Made by a program: the position numbers and the translations under genes. The notes under the pieces were generated by a model. It searched no databases, was not told where the DNA came from, and worked only from the letters and a program-made list of their open reading frames with translations. Of a DNA stretch of 64,000 bases, positions 1 through 10,924 are shown piece after piece (within the stretch, counting starts at the first letter, position 1; each line of letters starts with the position of its first letter). The DNA comes from Cheilinus undulatus. Lineage: Eukaryota; Chordata; Actinopteri; Labriformes; Labridae. The stretch spans positions 44,325,429-44,389,428 of the forward strand of contig NC_054878.1 of NCBI RefSeq assembly GCF_018320785.1, in the 5' to 3' direction.

Positions 1-1370
1 TTCTGGAGGGACTGTAATTTGTCAGAGTGTCAGTTTCACAAACAAGCAGAAGCAACCTGGAGTACTCGAGTACTCTGAAATCATTAAAAATCACACCAAA
101 CGCAGGGCTACAGCTGTCCTCCTGTGCGATCTTTTATCCTCTTCTACCCATCAGCACTTCAAATCCCAACTGAACCAGGGGTCGTGCTTACTCTCAGTCA
201 TGGTGTTTTATTTTGAAGGGTTTAAGTGACTCTCACCGCTCTGTGTGTCTGTCAGTCGCCCACAGGTGAACCAGGTGAGTTAGAACGGTCCGGCTCAGCC
301 TGCAAATAGAGAAAACACGATGAAAAACAGACTCTGCCTCTTCCCTCTCTCCTTCTCCTCATGTTTGTGAAGTGGGAGTGGAGGATCTTGATGATCAGAT
401 CCGGTCACTCAGAGGTGGATTGTTCACCTGGCAGCAGGTGTGTTGAGTTATAAACATTTACGATGGGCACTAACAGGATTCATGGTCTCTGATTTAAAAC
501 CGCTGAGTTTAAATTAAATCACTTTAAAGATCCATTTTAACATGGAATCCTCTTTTTTCAGGAAGATCCTTGACCTTTTTCTGATGCCTTGAGGTTATAA
601 GCCCAAAAAGCTGCCATAGGTCCTATGGTATAGTCCTATACTGTCTGGACCATATACCATAGGACTATTCCATAGGACTACCTCAGAACTAGCATACCAC
701 GAAATAACTGCAATTCTCTTTTATTTTAACCCCTCGCTCCTCTTTGGCCTCAGCTATCGTTCTCTTTGGATCCAGGAAAACAAACATGGTGGAGTTAAAA
801 ATGTCAGACAGATAGTGAATGGTCCAAAGAGTTAAGCCACCATGGTTACATTCACTATCTATACTTTAATTATATGTCTAATTTTATAATTAAAGTATAG
901 ATGTCTGAGCTCCTGCTGGATTTTCCCTGCAGCTATGGAGCACGTATAGAGAGAGAGAGATCAGGGTGTGTCTGCAGCATACCAGAGGAATCAAACAGAC
1001 TTCTCTACATGACCAGACAGCTCCTCGGTCTGACAGAAATAACAGACTCACCGTGAGTCAGTGAACGCACCACTGCCACAAACACAGGTTAATCATCCTA
1101 TACGTGCAGCTGGTGGACGACACTCTGACGGTGGTGGTTTTCAGTCCAGACATGCAAACGTAGGACTTTTGGCTCATTTGTTGACTACTAATACTCCTGT
1201 ATGAGTATTGGTAGTTAACAGGATGAACAGCAGGTGGCGCTGCCTATGAAAATGACTGATGTCAATGCTTTAAAAGACTACATGTAGCTATATGGTAGTA
1301 GAGTAGCCTTAATCCTCGTCACAGTGCCCCCTCCTGTGTCTACGTATACAATGATGATTTCGCACAAACC
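1..1370. other. No gene recognised; palindromes and one CTCF-like motif
   Basis: I see no coding exon here on either strand. Two palindromic patches stand out (613-682, built on tccta/tagga words, and 810-900, listed separately). A CTCF-like core, CAGCAGGTGGCGCTG, lies at 1229-1243. The rest is ordinary intergenic sequence. Confidence 0.5.
810..900. repeat. Two interleaved inverted repeats
   Basis: An 11-bp arm at 810-820 (agatagtgaat) pairs with 850-860, and the end of that right arm overlaps a second stem: 859-874 (ctatactttaattata) pairs perfectly with 885-900 across a 10-bp loop. The two hairpins share bases 859-860, so they compete. This could be the core of a small palindromic MITE; no target duplication was recognised. 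Confidence 0.6.
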
Positions 1371-2080
1371 CCAAAACCAAAGTCCAAACTGTGGACCCAT
1401 AATCAAGGTTCAACCCCAAAAAAATGTTGGCGCACTAAAATGCAACAAAAACAGTGCAAAAATGTTTAAATCTCATGAACCAATAATTTATTCACTGTAG
1501 AACATGAACAACATATCAGACTTTGAAACTGAGACATTTAACCATTTCACAAATTTATTAGCTCATTCTGAATTTGATGGCAGCAAGTAGCATCCAGCTT
1601 GTTATCCTGGCTCAGTTCTAAAGTCTGCATCTCTGATGGTATGGGGTTGCATTGGTGCCTATGGCAGGGCACCAGGAACTACCAATGCTGGAAAGTAGAG
1701 AGAGGTTTTAGAGCAACTTGTGCTCTCATCCAGACACCTCTTTCAACAAAACAATGCTAGATCACATCCATCCCAACAGCATGGCTTCACAGTAGAAGAG
1801 TACTGGTCCTAGACTGGTCTGCCTGCAGTCCAAATCTTTCACCAACAGAAAACCTTTGGAGCAGCAAGAATTCTACATCAGACAAACATGAGACAACATT
1901 CCTCTCCCAAAACTCCAGTAACTGCTTTCCTGACTCAGATGTTTGCAGACTGTTGTTAAATGTTAAGATTCACCATCTGATATGTTGTTTATGTTCTATT
2001 TTTATGTTCTAGTACATTCTGTTGTTATGTACACCCTACAAAGTGTCCCAACTTTTTTGGAACTAGGGTTGCATGACCTC
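1371..2080 (+). mobile_element. Tc1/mariner-type transposon fragment with decayed transposase
   Basis: Around 1805-1870 one frame reads LDWSACSPNLSPTENLW, the DDE-region signature of Tc1/mariner-type transposases (usual form [11 protein letters not shown]). The end of the block, just before 2075, carries AAGTGTCCCAACTTTTTTGG, the kind of terminal sequence seen in fish Tc1/mariner-like elements. The reading frame is not continuous and no full transposase can be read, so this is a dead, probably internally deleted copy. The exact 5' end is uncertain. Confidence 0.55.
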
Positions 2081-2103
2081 ATCCCAAACCTAAGGTACGA
2101 AAC

Positions 2104-3173
2104 AAAACATTACCCTGAGATGAGTACTGAGATGTAAACTGGACTGTTACCCCAAAACCGAAGTATGAGTCAAATCATGACCCTGAAACCAAGGTATAAA
2201 ACAACCTGTGACCCCAAGACCAAGATACAAAGCAAGCTGTGACCCCAAACCAAGGTATAAAACAACCTGTGACCCCAAGACCAAGATACAAAGCAAGCTG
2301 TGACCCCAAAACCAAGGTACAAAACAACCTGTGACCCCAGGACCATGGTACAAAACAACCTGTGACCCCAAAACCAAGGTATAAAACAACCTGTGACCCC
2401 AGGACCAAGGTATAAAACAACCTGTGACCCCAAGACCAAGATACAAAGCAAGCTGTGACCCCAAACCAAGGTATAAAACAACCTGTGACCCCAAGACCAA
2501 GATACAAAGCAAGCTGTGACCCCAAAACCAAGGTACAAAACAACCTGTGACCCCAGGACCATGGTACAAAACAACCTGTGACCCCAAAACCAAGGTATAA
2601 AACAACCTGTGACCCCAGGACCAAGGTATAAAACAACCTGTGACCCCAAGACCAAGATACAAAGCAAGCTGTGACCCCAAACCAAGGTATAAAACAACCT
2701 GTGACCCCAAGACCAAGATACAAAGCAAGCTGTGACCCCAAAACCAAGGTACAAAACAACCTGTGACCCCAGGACCATGGTACAAAACAACCTGTGACCC
2801 CAAAACCAAGGTATAAAACAACCTGTGACCCCAGGACCACAGTACAAAACAACCTGTGACCCCAAAACCAAGGTACAAAATAACCTGTGACCCCAAGATC
2901 AAGATACAAAGCAAGCTGTGACCCCAAAACCAAGGTATAAAACAAATTGTGACCCGGGGGCTTGCCGGTGGTCGAGTGGTTGGGTTGCACGCCATGTGTG
3001 CGACCCAGGTTTCGAACCCGGCACGTGGTACTATTTCCTGCATGTCTCTCCCCGCTCTCTTCCCTGTTTCTGACTCTATCCACTGTCCTATCAAATAAAA
3101 GCAAAAAGGCCAAAAATAAATCTTTAAAAAAAAAAAACACAACCTGTGACCCCAAGACCAAGGTACAAAACAA
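2104..3173 (+). repeat. Minisatellite, 30-31 bp units in a 216-bp higher-order repeat
   Basis: Units of the form ctgtgaccccaagaccaag plus about 12 more bases repeat throughout. Seven unit variants form a 216-bp higher-order unit that recurs at 2237, 2453 and 2669 almost without change. Because 216 is a multiple of 3, every frame without a stop in one unit stays open over the array, which gives long but meaningless reading frames of GHRLFCT/LVLGSQ-type repeats on the - strand. A SINE has landed near the 3' end. Confidence 0.9.
2955..3140 (+). mobile_element. tRNA-derived SINE inserted in the minisatellite
   Basis: The head has pol III promoter boxes in tRNA spacing: a box A-like tggtcgagtggtt near 2970 and a box B-like ggtttcgaaccc near 3008. 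A pyrimidine-rich body (ctgtttctgactct, also present in the SINEs near 12.4 and 21.8 kb) and an AAATAAATCTT plus oligo-A tail follow. Minisatellite sequence continues on both sides, so the SINE inserted after the array had formed. Confidence 0.85.
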
Positions 3174-3905
3174 ACCAGGACTTTGCAGATAATGTGGTTC
3201 TGTTGGCCCCTTCAGCCGGGGGACCTCCAGCAGGCACTGGGATGGTTTGTGGCTGAGTGTGAAGCAGTTGGGATGAGGGCCAGCACCTCCAAGTCCGAGG
3301 CCTTGTTTCTTTGCCAGAAAACAGTGGGTTGCTTCCTCTGGGTGGGGAGAGTGTTTTGGTCCCAAATGAAGGACTTCAATTGAATTGGAATTTGTTCAGC
3401 ATCTGCGGTATTGCAGATGTTTTCCCCCTCCATTGTGGTGAAGAGGGAGCTGAAGTGGAAGGCAAAACTCAATTTACCGGTTGATCTATGTCCCACCTGT
3501 CACCTATGGTCATGAACTCTGACCAGAAGAATAAGACCGCAGGTTCAAGCGAGTGAGATGAGATTCCTCAGGAGGGTGTCTGGACTCAGCCTCAGAGATC
3601 GGAGCAAAGACATCCAGCAGGATCTCGTAGTGAACCTGCTGCTCTCTTATGTGGAAAGGAGCCAGTTGAGGTGGTTTGTCTATCTGATTAGCATGCCTCC
3701 TAGTGACCTCCCTGTGGAGGTCCTCCAGGCACATCCAACTGGAAGGAAACCCCGAGGTAGATCCAGAACTCACTGGAGGGATTACATTTCTTATCTGGCC
3801 TGGGAACACCTCGGAATCCCCCAGGAGGAGCTGGAAAATGTTGCTGGGGAGAGAGACGTCTGGGTTGACTACCAATCCCAAATAGGTAAGAGATATAAAA
3901 AATGC
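3174..3905 (+). pseudogene. Non-LTR retrotransposon reverse-transcriptase C-terminal fragment
   Basis: The sequence opens in the catalytic box of a LINE reverse transcriptase, read as DFADNVVLLA; the usual second Asp of FADD is Asn here. It continues with CEAVGMRASTSKSEAL and, in a shifted frame, MRFLRRVSGLSLRDRSKD, RSQLRWFVYLISMPP, PTGRKPRGRSRTHWRDY and LAWEHLGIPQEELE, the C-terminal region of a common fish LINE. At least one frameshift and stops separate the blocks. Everything upstream of the catalytic box is missing and the fragment directly abuts the minisatellite, as expected for a 5'-truncated insertion. Non-functional. Confidence 0.85.
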
Positions 3906-4619
3906 ATAACAAATGAAAGCTCCAGATGACTTCATATCAAGCTGTTGATAGGTAGATCCCTACTGACGTCCTGAAATGGGTCTCTATAAAGATCTCTATA
4001 AGTGTCTTTGCCTGCACTGAAAAAGTGAAACGTCAGTGTCATTCATTCAAACTGTTTTTAAGATTCATGGTTTCTACTTAAACATAAGTTGTTTATTTTG
4101 ACTAAAAGTAAATTATGCTCCTGAGATAAGCTCAGATTGACTTCAGTAATGTTTTTCACTTTAAACCAATAGTCTCCATGTCACATGACCCAGTGACATC
4201 ACACCAAATCGCTCCCTGATGAGTTTTTCTGTCAGATATTCCATCACTTCAGTGTGCAACGAGGGAAGAAACCTGTGTGAACTTAAAAAATCTTATGACT
4301 TTAAAATTTGTTTTTATTTTTTTGGAGGTCATGTGTGTAATACAGTAAGTTAAAGTAAAAAGAGTAGTTTTCATTTCCTAAAAAAATGATACCAAAATGA
4401 GCACGGTAAAGTTTGTCTGAATGGTTTCTGTGTGTGAGTGTTTCCATTTGAAGCAAAGTTCCAACAAAACGAGGGAGAAAAGCTGCTAAAGAGGCTCAGC
4501 TAGCCTCTCAGCTCAGAACAAGTCTCCTCTAAACGTCTCATCTGTGTAGACATGTAGCAGGTCTGCAGGACTGAGTCACCTGATCACCAGGTAGATCAGT
4601 TAACCTGCGGTATAATTCA
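3906..4619. other. Intergenic, nothing recognised
   Basis: AT-rich unique-looking sequence without convincing exons, repeats or terminal inverted repeats. Confidence 0.4.
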
Positions 4620-6260
4620 CTTATTTGTTAAGTGTAGGGATCATAGTCACAGATTAGGCTGGGCCTCTGACAAACCCAGAGTGGACCCTCCCCGTAGTGA
4701 TTTACTGATATCACTGGTACTTACTGGTATCAGTGCATGTGTTTGGAGCACACAGTTACCTCATATGGAGTATTTAAGATTTTCATGTGTGCCACTTTTT
4801 AACTTCTTTTTAAAAACATTTTTCAGCTCATTTTTGCAACTCTTATTTGCCACTTTTTTTTTTATCAGTTTTGCAACATTTTACCCAGTTTGTCTCTTTT
4901 TTAGCAATATTTGGGCCACTTTTTAACATATTTTCACCACTGTTTTTCTGCCACTTTTGATGAAAAGGGGCAAAAATGCCCTTTTCATCCTATTTCACCA
5001 CCTTCTCTGCCAAGTTTGATCCATTTTCACCCCTTTTAACATATTTTCTTTTGCCAATTTAAAACCATTTTGCCCTTTAGTTCCTATTTCACCTCCTTTT
5101 CTGCCCATTTTGCTACACTTTGCCACTTTTTGAAACCTTTCCACCCCTTTTTCAGCCCATTTTCCCTCTGCTAACCCATTTTTTGGCCACTGTCAAACCA
5201 TTTTCACCACGTGTGTCAATTTTTGCCAATTTTAACCACATTTCCCTCTTTATTTTGATCATTTTGCCTCTTGTAACTCCTTTACATCAACTTTCCTGCT
5301 GGTTTTAACTGTTTTGAGCCATTTTTACAAATTTGGAATTTGGATTTGAACCCATTTTCGCCACTCTTACACCATTTGTGCCACTTCAAACACATTTTTG
5401 CCACTTGAAACCAATTTTATCCCTGTAAAAGAGCTTTTCACAACTCTTTTTTTTGCCAAATTCTACATGTTTTTTGCCTGTTAATCAGATTTTTTCCCAC
5501 TTTGAGCCAATTTTACCAATTTTAACTTTTTTTCCCCTTTTAATCTACTTTACCTCCCCTTTTTATCCATCTTGCTGTATTTTTAGCCATTTCCCACTTT
5601 TTGAAACCTTTGCACCACTTTTCCAGCCCATTTGCCTCTGCTCACCCATTTTTTGGCCACTATCAAACCCTTTTCGCCACTTTTGTGTCAATTGTTGCCA
5701 ATTTGTTCTGCTCATTTCGACTCTTGTAACTCCTTTTCATCAACTTTCCTGCTGGTTATTCTGTTTTTGAGCCATTTTGCCATTTTTTGCTTCTATGAAT
5801 CAATTTTTGCCACTCTTACACCATTTGTGCCACTTCAAACACATTTTGCTACTTGTAACCAATCTTACTCCTGTTAAACAACTTTCACAACCCTTTTGTT
5901 ACAATTTTTGCTACTTTTGTCCCATTTTTGCCTCTGTAAACTCCTGTTTTTCCACTTTCTACATATTTTTGCTTCTGTTAATTAGATTTTTCTTTGACAC
6001 AGATTAACCAGTTAAACCCATTTTAATCCATTTTTACCACCCTTTCTAACCATTTTGCTGGATTTAAGTCATTTGCCTCTTTTTGAACCCTTGCCACTGT
6101 GTTTTCAGCCCATTTTGCCTCTTTTAACCCCTTTTTGCCACTTTCTTCCCTCTGTTGCCTCTATTAACCCATTTTGGTACTATCGACCCCCTTTTCACCA
6201 CATTTGTGCCAATTTTTGCCCACTCTAAAAAGACTTTCATACCATTATTTAAACTTCTGT

Positions 6261-6305
<45 letters not shown>

Positions 6306-6430
6306 TATGGTTATAACAGCTTAACTTAACAGTGGACCATTACTCTGCTGACCTCCATGGGCCCCAGAAAGCTCTCCCCTTAACCCCCCCTTATGAGCAG
6401 CCTTGCATAGCCAGTGTGTTCAGAACTGTT
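4620..6430 (+). mobile_element. Composite low-complexity element, copy 1 (unit A, core, unit B)
   Basis: Left flank (unit A, about 4625-4790) has the landmarks ggcctctgac, a cccagag block, gatttactgatatca and gttacctca. A core of some 1.4 kb follows, made of varied phrases such as ttttgccactttt, aacccatttt and caccacttt. Then comes a (TAA)n run and the right flank (unit B, about 6305-6430) with ggttataacagc, tctgctgacctccat and ccccagaaagctctcccctt. The same A-core-B order recurs elsewhere in the window, in both orientations. No coding capacity; Phe/Pro-rich frames in the core are by-products. Classified as mobile only by its dispersed recurrence. Confidence 0.6.
6258..6304 (+). repeat. (TAA)n microsatellite
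   Basis: Uninterrupted trinucleotide run between the core and unit B of the composite element. Confidence 0.95.
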
Positions 6431-6737
6431 TCCTGCGCAGGTCCACTTAAAGCTTTATTCCTCACTGTTGTTCTTCACCTATAGTTTAACAGTTATTGAT
6501 ATATTATTATATTATTGATAATGACAGTGAGACTCTGCTGTTCTCTCGGATGTGGATCCACTTTTATATGGTTGAATGTGTTTCTATGCAGAAGTCTTTG
6601 CTCTTCCTATAAAAGTTAAAATATAACTGAATGTTGTTAGGTCCGTGATTATGTCATCTTGTCCCTGTTACATCTGTGTCATTTCTCTGGTTCTAATGAG
6701 AACCTTTTTACTCACTGAGGGCTCATAGATTTGTTTT

Positions 6738-7185
6738 TACTCTTACTGTAAAAGATCCTGAACGGTTCTTGGCGGGAACCAGAGTGGTTCAGCTCCAAAA
6801 AAGCCACAAATTAAACTTTATCAGCAAAGGAACCACCTTGAAGACCAGTCTCATGCCCTCTGGAGAACCGTTTCCCAGATTCTCCTCAACATGAGCTTGG
6901 TTCTAGCATGTTATGTTGCAGAGAGCCTTAATAGATGATCTTGTTTATGTTACAAACATCATCATCATCAGATATCTTGATAACAAAAATCCAGCTCACA
7001 GTGCAGGGAAAGGTTCTCAGGGAACCAGAACGTTTCATTTTAAAGGTTCTTAAAGAATCAGAACATTTCACATCAAACACCAGGATTACGTTAAGGTTCC
7101 TCTCAGGTCAGCTAAGGGCTACATGGAACAATCTGATTTCAAACAGAACCGTCTTTGCTCTCACTTTTTACAGTGTAGAACTGTT
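6738..7185. mobile_element. Possible MITE with GGTTCT/AGAACC-rich body
   Basis: The left side has ACTGTAAAAGATCCTGAACGG-like sequence and the right side, read on the other strand, has ACACTGTAAAAAGTGAGAGC, giving imperfect inverted ends that share ACTGTAAAA. The interior is full of ggttct/agaacc words. No target duplication established. Confidence 0.4.
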
Positions 7186-7216
7186 AAATTGATAACACAG
7201 TGTTGAAGCACTCACC

Positions 7217-7400
7217 CGCCCTGCTGAGTCCAGGTAAGTCCAGGTGAGTCCAGGGGAGTCCGGGTAAGTGCGTTCTGTCCGGTTCCTGCTGTCGCTCTCC
7301 TCCTCACACACTCTGCAGGATCTCCTCCCCCTCTGCACACTCACTCTCCCCCTCCCCCACCGGCTCATCCCTGTCTCACCTGGGCTCAGGTATGAAGGAG
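7217..7400 (-). promoter_or_regulatory. Possible - strand first exon and GC-rich promoter
   Basis: Read on the - strand, the segment starts below a GC box (ccccgccc near 7420) and ends in a strong donor-like junction, GCAGGGCGG followed by GTGAGTGC, at about 7216. It is CpG-richer than its surroundings. A short Arg-rich frame (starting MSRWGRGRVSVQ) is open, but no partner exon was found in 1-7,200, so this could be an untranslated exon or chance. Confidence 0.25.
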
Positions 7401-8160
7401 AGAAGCAGGAGGAGGGCGGGGCTTTGTTTGACTGACAGTCTGTTCCAATTTCAAATTCAAAACAACTTTATTGACACAACCATCACTCAGTTTCCTTGTT
7501 ATGTTTTATGTTATGCTGTTATGTTGGTTTTTGTTATGTAATGTTATACATCCAAGATTTTGAAATAAACCTATTCACTGTAAAATAAACTTGTTAAAAA
7601 TTAAAAAGGACCTAAGGGGACAGTGGTGGGCATATTATATTATATTAATTATATCATATTATGCTTTATTTTATTTTATTATAATTTATTATATTATATG
7701 ATGTCAAAAGGAAGTAAGAAAGTTGGATAAAACAGTCTGAATACTAAACAGTGCAATAATGTGGATTTTTTTTACACTACTAGCACTACTTCTTGGTGGT
7801 TTCTATGGTAACGTGTTTTGTAGAAATCTTCATATATTGGGATGAACATCAGCCCTACGTACCTTGACCTCCTTAAATCCTATCAGATCTCTGAGTTTGC
7901 AGCAGTAAAAGTTTAAAGAGAATATGTCGAAGCATTCTTGAGAGGTCATGTTCATTAAGGATGGGCTAGGTTTCAAACTTCGTTGCCCAAGGCACGCCAT
8001 TTAAAGCCATGAAAAAAGCCTCTTTAACACCTGTTACAGTGTCTTTAGATGACATAGAGCTGTAATAATGAATTATGGTTGGACAAATTCCCCAGCACAT
8101 CCAGACCTGCCAAAAAAGTACACCAGAGTGCCCCTGCACACCTTTGAGAAAACCGACCTT
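7401..8160. other. AT-rich intergenic sequence
   Basis: Contains TATAT/TTATT-rich tracts (7620-7710) and a ttcaaattcaaaacaactttattg stretch near 7450 that resembles the tail of a fish retroposon. No gene seen. Confidence 0.4.
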
Positions 8161-8164
8161 CATG

Positions 8165-9112
8165 TAACACATACATGTAGCAGTGAGCTAACAGATCCAC
8201 ATTTATGGTTCACTCATCAGTTAATAAAGCAGGTAGCTAACAGCTAGCCATATTCTCAGTGTCTAGTAGCTAGCAGCTCACCACAATGTATTAGTATAAA
8301 CATTGATGAGAATAGCTGTAGGTAACAGCAAGCCAGATTTAGCTTGTTTGATAAACGATGAATGAACCAGTAAGCTTACTGTTAGCCACAATTAGCCTGT
8401 TTGCTCATCTGTGGATGTAGCAGGTAGCTAACATCTGGCCACATTTAGCTTGTTTGATAAACTACTGAATGTAGCAGTAACATTACAGTTAGCCATATTT
8501 AGCCTGTTTACCCATCAAGGGATGTAGCAGGTAGCTGAATGCCTGTTTACTCATCAACAGATGTAGCATGTTGCTTACATCTAGCCATATTTATCCTGTT
8601 TACTCATCAACGGATGTAGCAGGTAGCTAGATGCTAGACATATTTAGCCTGTTTACTTATCAATGAGAGTAGCAGGTAGCTAAATGCTAGCCATATTTAG
8701 TCTGTTTACTCATCAGTGGATGTAGCAGGTAGCTAAATGCTAGCCATATTTAGCCTGTTTACTCATCAGTGGATGTAGCAGGTAGCTAAATGCTAGCCAT
8801 ATTTAGCCTGTTTACTCATCAGTGGATGTAGCAGGTAGCTAAATGCTAGCCATATTTAGCCTGTTCACTTATCAGTGGATGTAGCAGGTAGCTAAATGCT
8901 AGCCATATTTAGCCTGTTTACTCATCAGTGGATGTAGCAGGTAGCTAAATGCTAGCCATATTTAGCCTGTTCACTTATCAGTGGATGTAGCAGGTAGCTA
9001 AATGCTAGCCATATTTAGCCTGTTTACTCATCAGTGGATGTAGCAGGTAGCTAAATGCTAGCCATATTTAGCCTGTTTACTCATCAGTGGATGTAGCAGG
9101 TAGCAGGTAGTG
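8165..9112 (+). repeat. Minisatellite with 53-bp unit
   Basis: A unit containing catcagtggatgtagcaggt and agctaaatgctagccata repeats about 17 times. Copies before about 8650 are diverged; those from 8650 to 9110 are almost identical, with two variants (tttactcatca and ttcacttatca) that alternate in places. This gradient indicates recent expansion from the 3' side. Confidence 0.92.
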
Positions 9113-9362
9113 TCACATTTACCAAACTGGAATATTTTTAAAACCTTTAAGTGCACATCAGGCTTCAAATGGAGCATTTTAGTACACAAGTATTAAAATA
9201 TTCCACCACAGTTATTATCCTTTTTATATTTTATTTTATATTTTATCATATTATTTTGTAATATTTCCTATTAATTAATGTAGGTCTTTGTAAATAAAAT
9301 AAAATAATAAAGGGTACGGTGTAGTCCTGAGCTATTTGTGAAGTGTCTTCAGATAACAATGG

Positions 9363-9461
9363 TTAAAAAAAAAAAAAAAAAAAAAAACAGTACAAATGAT
9401 GACTGATGACATAGTTTTTCCCGTGTATGAAATGTACTGTCTAAATAAAGTTTGACTCAAC
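9363..9461 (+). other. Oligo-A run and retroposon-like tail
   Basis: A run of about 24 A (9363-9386) is followed by gaaatgtactgtctaaataaagtttgac, which resembles the 3' ends of fish LINE/SINE elements. No head region with pol III boxes was recognised. Confidence 0.35.
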
Positions 9462-9601
9462 TTTCTGTCTCTCTCTCTGCAGGTTGCAGCTTGCCCCACT
9501 CGCCCCTCAGGCTCAGGTAGGAGGTGACTCAACAGGTGAGTCGTCTCACCACAGACCGACTGCAGATCAGCCAAAGCAGCAGGCTCTGGCGTCCACTAGA
9601 G

Positions 9602-9890
9602 CAGAGGTTCCCAAACGCTTCAGCCTGCGACCCCTGGGATAAAGCTGGCAGAGACTGGGTCCCACTGTCCCTGAGGTGGGGAAAGAATAGTTAAACACAG
9701 CTGTGAGTAGTCAGTAGTTGTGTGCAGACTTACAGTTGAAATATTTTTAAAACTTTACTTTTATTTCAGTGTAAATCTCACTTGATGATTAAGGCTTTAT
9801 TTTAAATTGCAGACTTTTAAGCATTTATTGTTACAATAATGGGTAAAATTTGCAATTTTGCATCATTTAAAAACTCTCTGGGAACCACTG
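9602..9890. mobile_element. Short non-autonomous hAT-type element with 8-bp target duplication
   Basis: The 289-bp element begins CAGAGGTTCCCAAACG and ends, read on the opposite strand, CAGTGGTTCCCAGAGAG, so the ends are inverted repeats of the CAG(A/T)GGTTCCCA class. It is bounded by cactagag (9594-9601) and cactaaag (9891-9898), an 8-bp duplication with one mismatch, as hAT transposases make. No coding capacity. Confidence 0.85.
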
Positions 9891-9898
9891 CACTAAAG

Positions 9899-10924
9899 GC
9901 TCATCCAAACCCCATATCAAAACATCTGTTATTACAGCAGAAATAAACATGTTTAGAAAACCACTGTGGTCAGAATAATCATGTTTTTAACTTTTGTTTT
10001 TATTTGACTGCTACTAATTTATTTTTCTGAGTCTTTCTGCACATTAAAGCACTTTGTAAAGTCATGCTTTTAAAAGTTCTACACAAATAAAGTTATTATT
10101 ACACTATTATTAAATAAACATGTTCTCTCTCTTATTAATAGTGCTCTTCATCAGGGGTGACATATGGAGGAGAAAGGTCCATGGCTGACTGGGCCTCAGC
10201 AATATGAGGATTTTATTGGTTTTCTGAATTAAACTATAAATCTATCAAAAATAAGAGATATTTTCTTCTCTCTTCACGAATAAAAATACACAATTTTCTT
10301 GTTTTTATTGCAGTAAAAGTGACAATAAGTCATGGCCACTGGGACCCAAAATCATATGTTGATATTTTGCAGCTGAACAGTGATGCAGGATTTTTGTTAA
10401 CATAATTTTTTGAATGTAAGAATTATAAACTTTGACAGAACTGGAGCAAAAATCAAACCTCACTGAGGCCTTTAAGAAACCACAGCAACAACAACAACAA
10501 CAACAACAACAATAACAAAAGAGTCCTAGACACTCAGTATTTGGACAATTTTCTTTTTTAATCATAAAAAATTGCACACAAACTCCTGTGTTTTGCATAA
10601 ATCATACTAAAACATGGATAAGATATAAGAAGATGCATATACTCAGACTGATACAGGTATGGATTTCCATTAACATGCAGATAGATAATGCACTAGTCTT
10701 TTACAATGTTAATGTTAAAAGAGCCAATACAAAACAAGTATTCATTAAATTGAGTTTGAACATAATATCATACAATAGAAGACTAAATATTTTATAGAAT
10801 ACATAAACATGACCTCTCCTCATTGTCTGGATTTTTGTCATCACCTTGTTTTCACTATGACCTGATGAAAACACAGCGCCATCTGCTGGTCACAGGACAA
10901 AACTACAACTTCACTTCTACCTGA
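9899..10924. other. Intergenic; retroposon tail, (CAA)n and CTCF-like motif
   Basis: Holds a fish retroposon-like tail at about 10047-10107 (gcactttgtaaag through aataaagttattatt), a (CAA)n run at 10484-10515 and, at 10876-10889, GCGCCATCTGCTGG, a good CTCF core in reverse orientation. No exon seen. Confidence 0.5.

Noticed and set aside
2955..3020. Functional tRNA gene
   Set aside because: Pol III boxes are present, but the cloverleaf does not close and the sequence continues into a SINE body and A-rich tail.
2147..3365. Three long - strand open frames (233-396 codons) of GHRLFCT/LVLGSQ repeats
   Set aside because: They are produced by the minisatellite, whose unit multiples are divisible by 3; all frames are open and none has codon bias or homology.
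4681..6007. Phe/Leu/Pro-rich frames with apparent membrane segments
   Set aside because: Translation of the T-rich core phrases; equivalents appear wherever the core occurs, in any frame.
8650..9110. CRISPR-like array
   Set aside because: Unit is 53 bp without distinct spacers, in a vertebrate genome; ordinary minisatellite.
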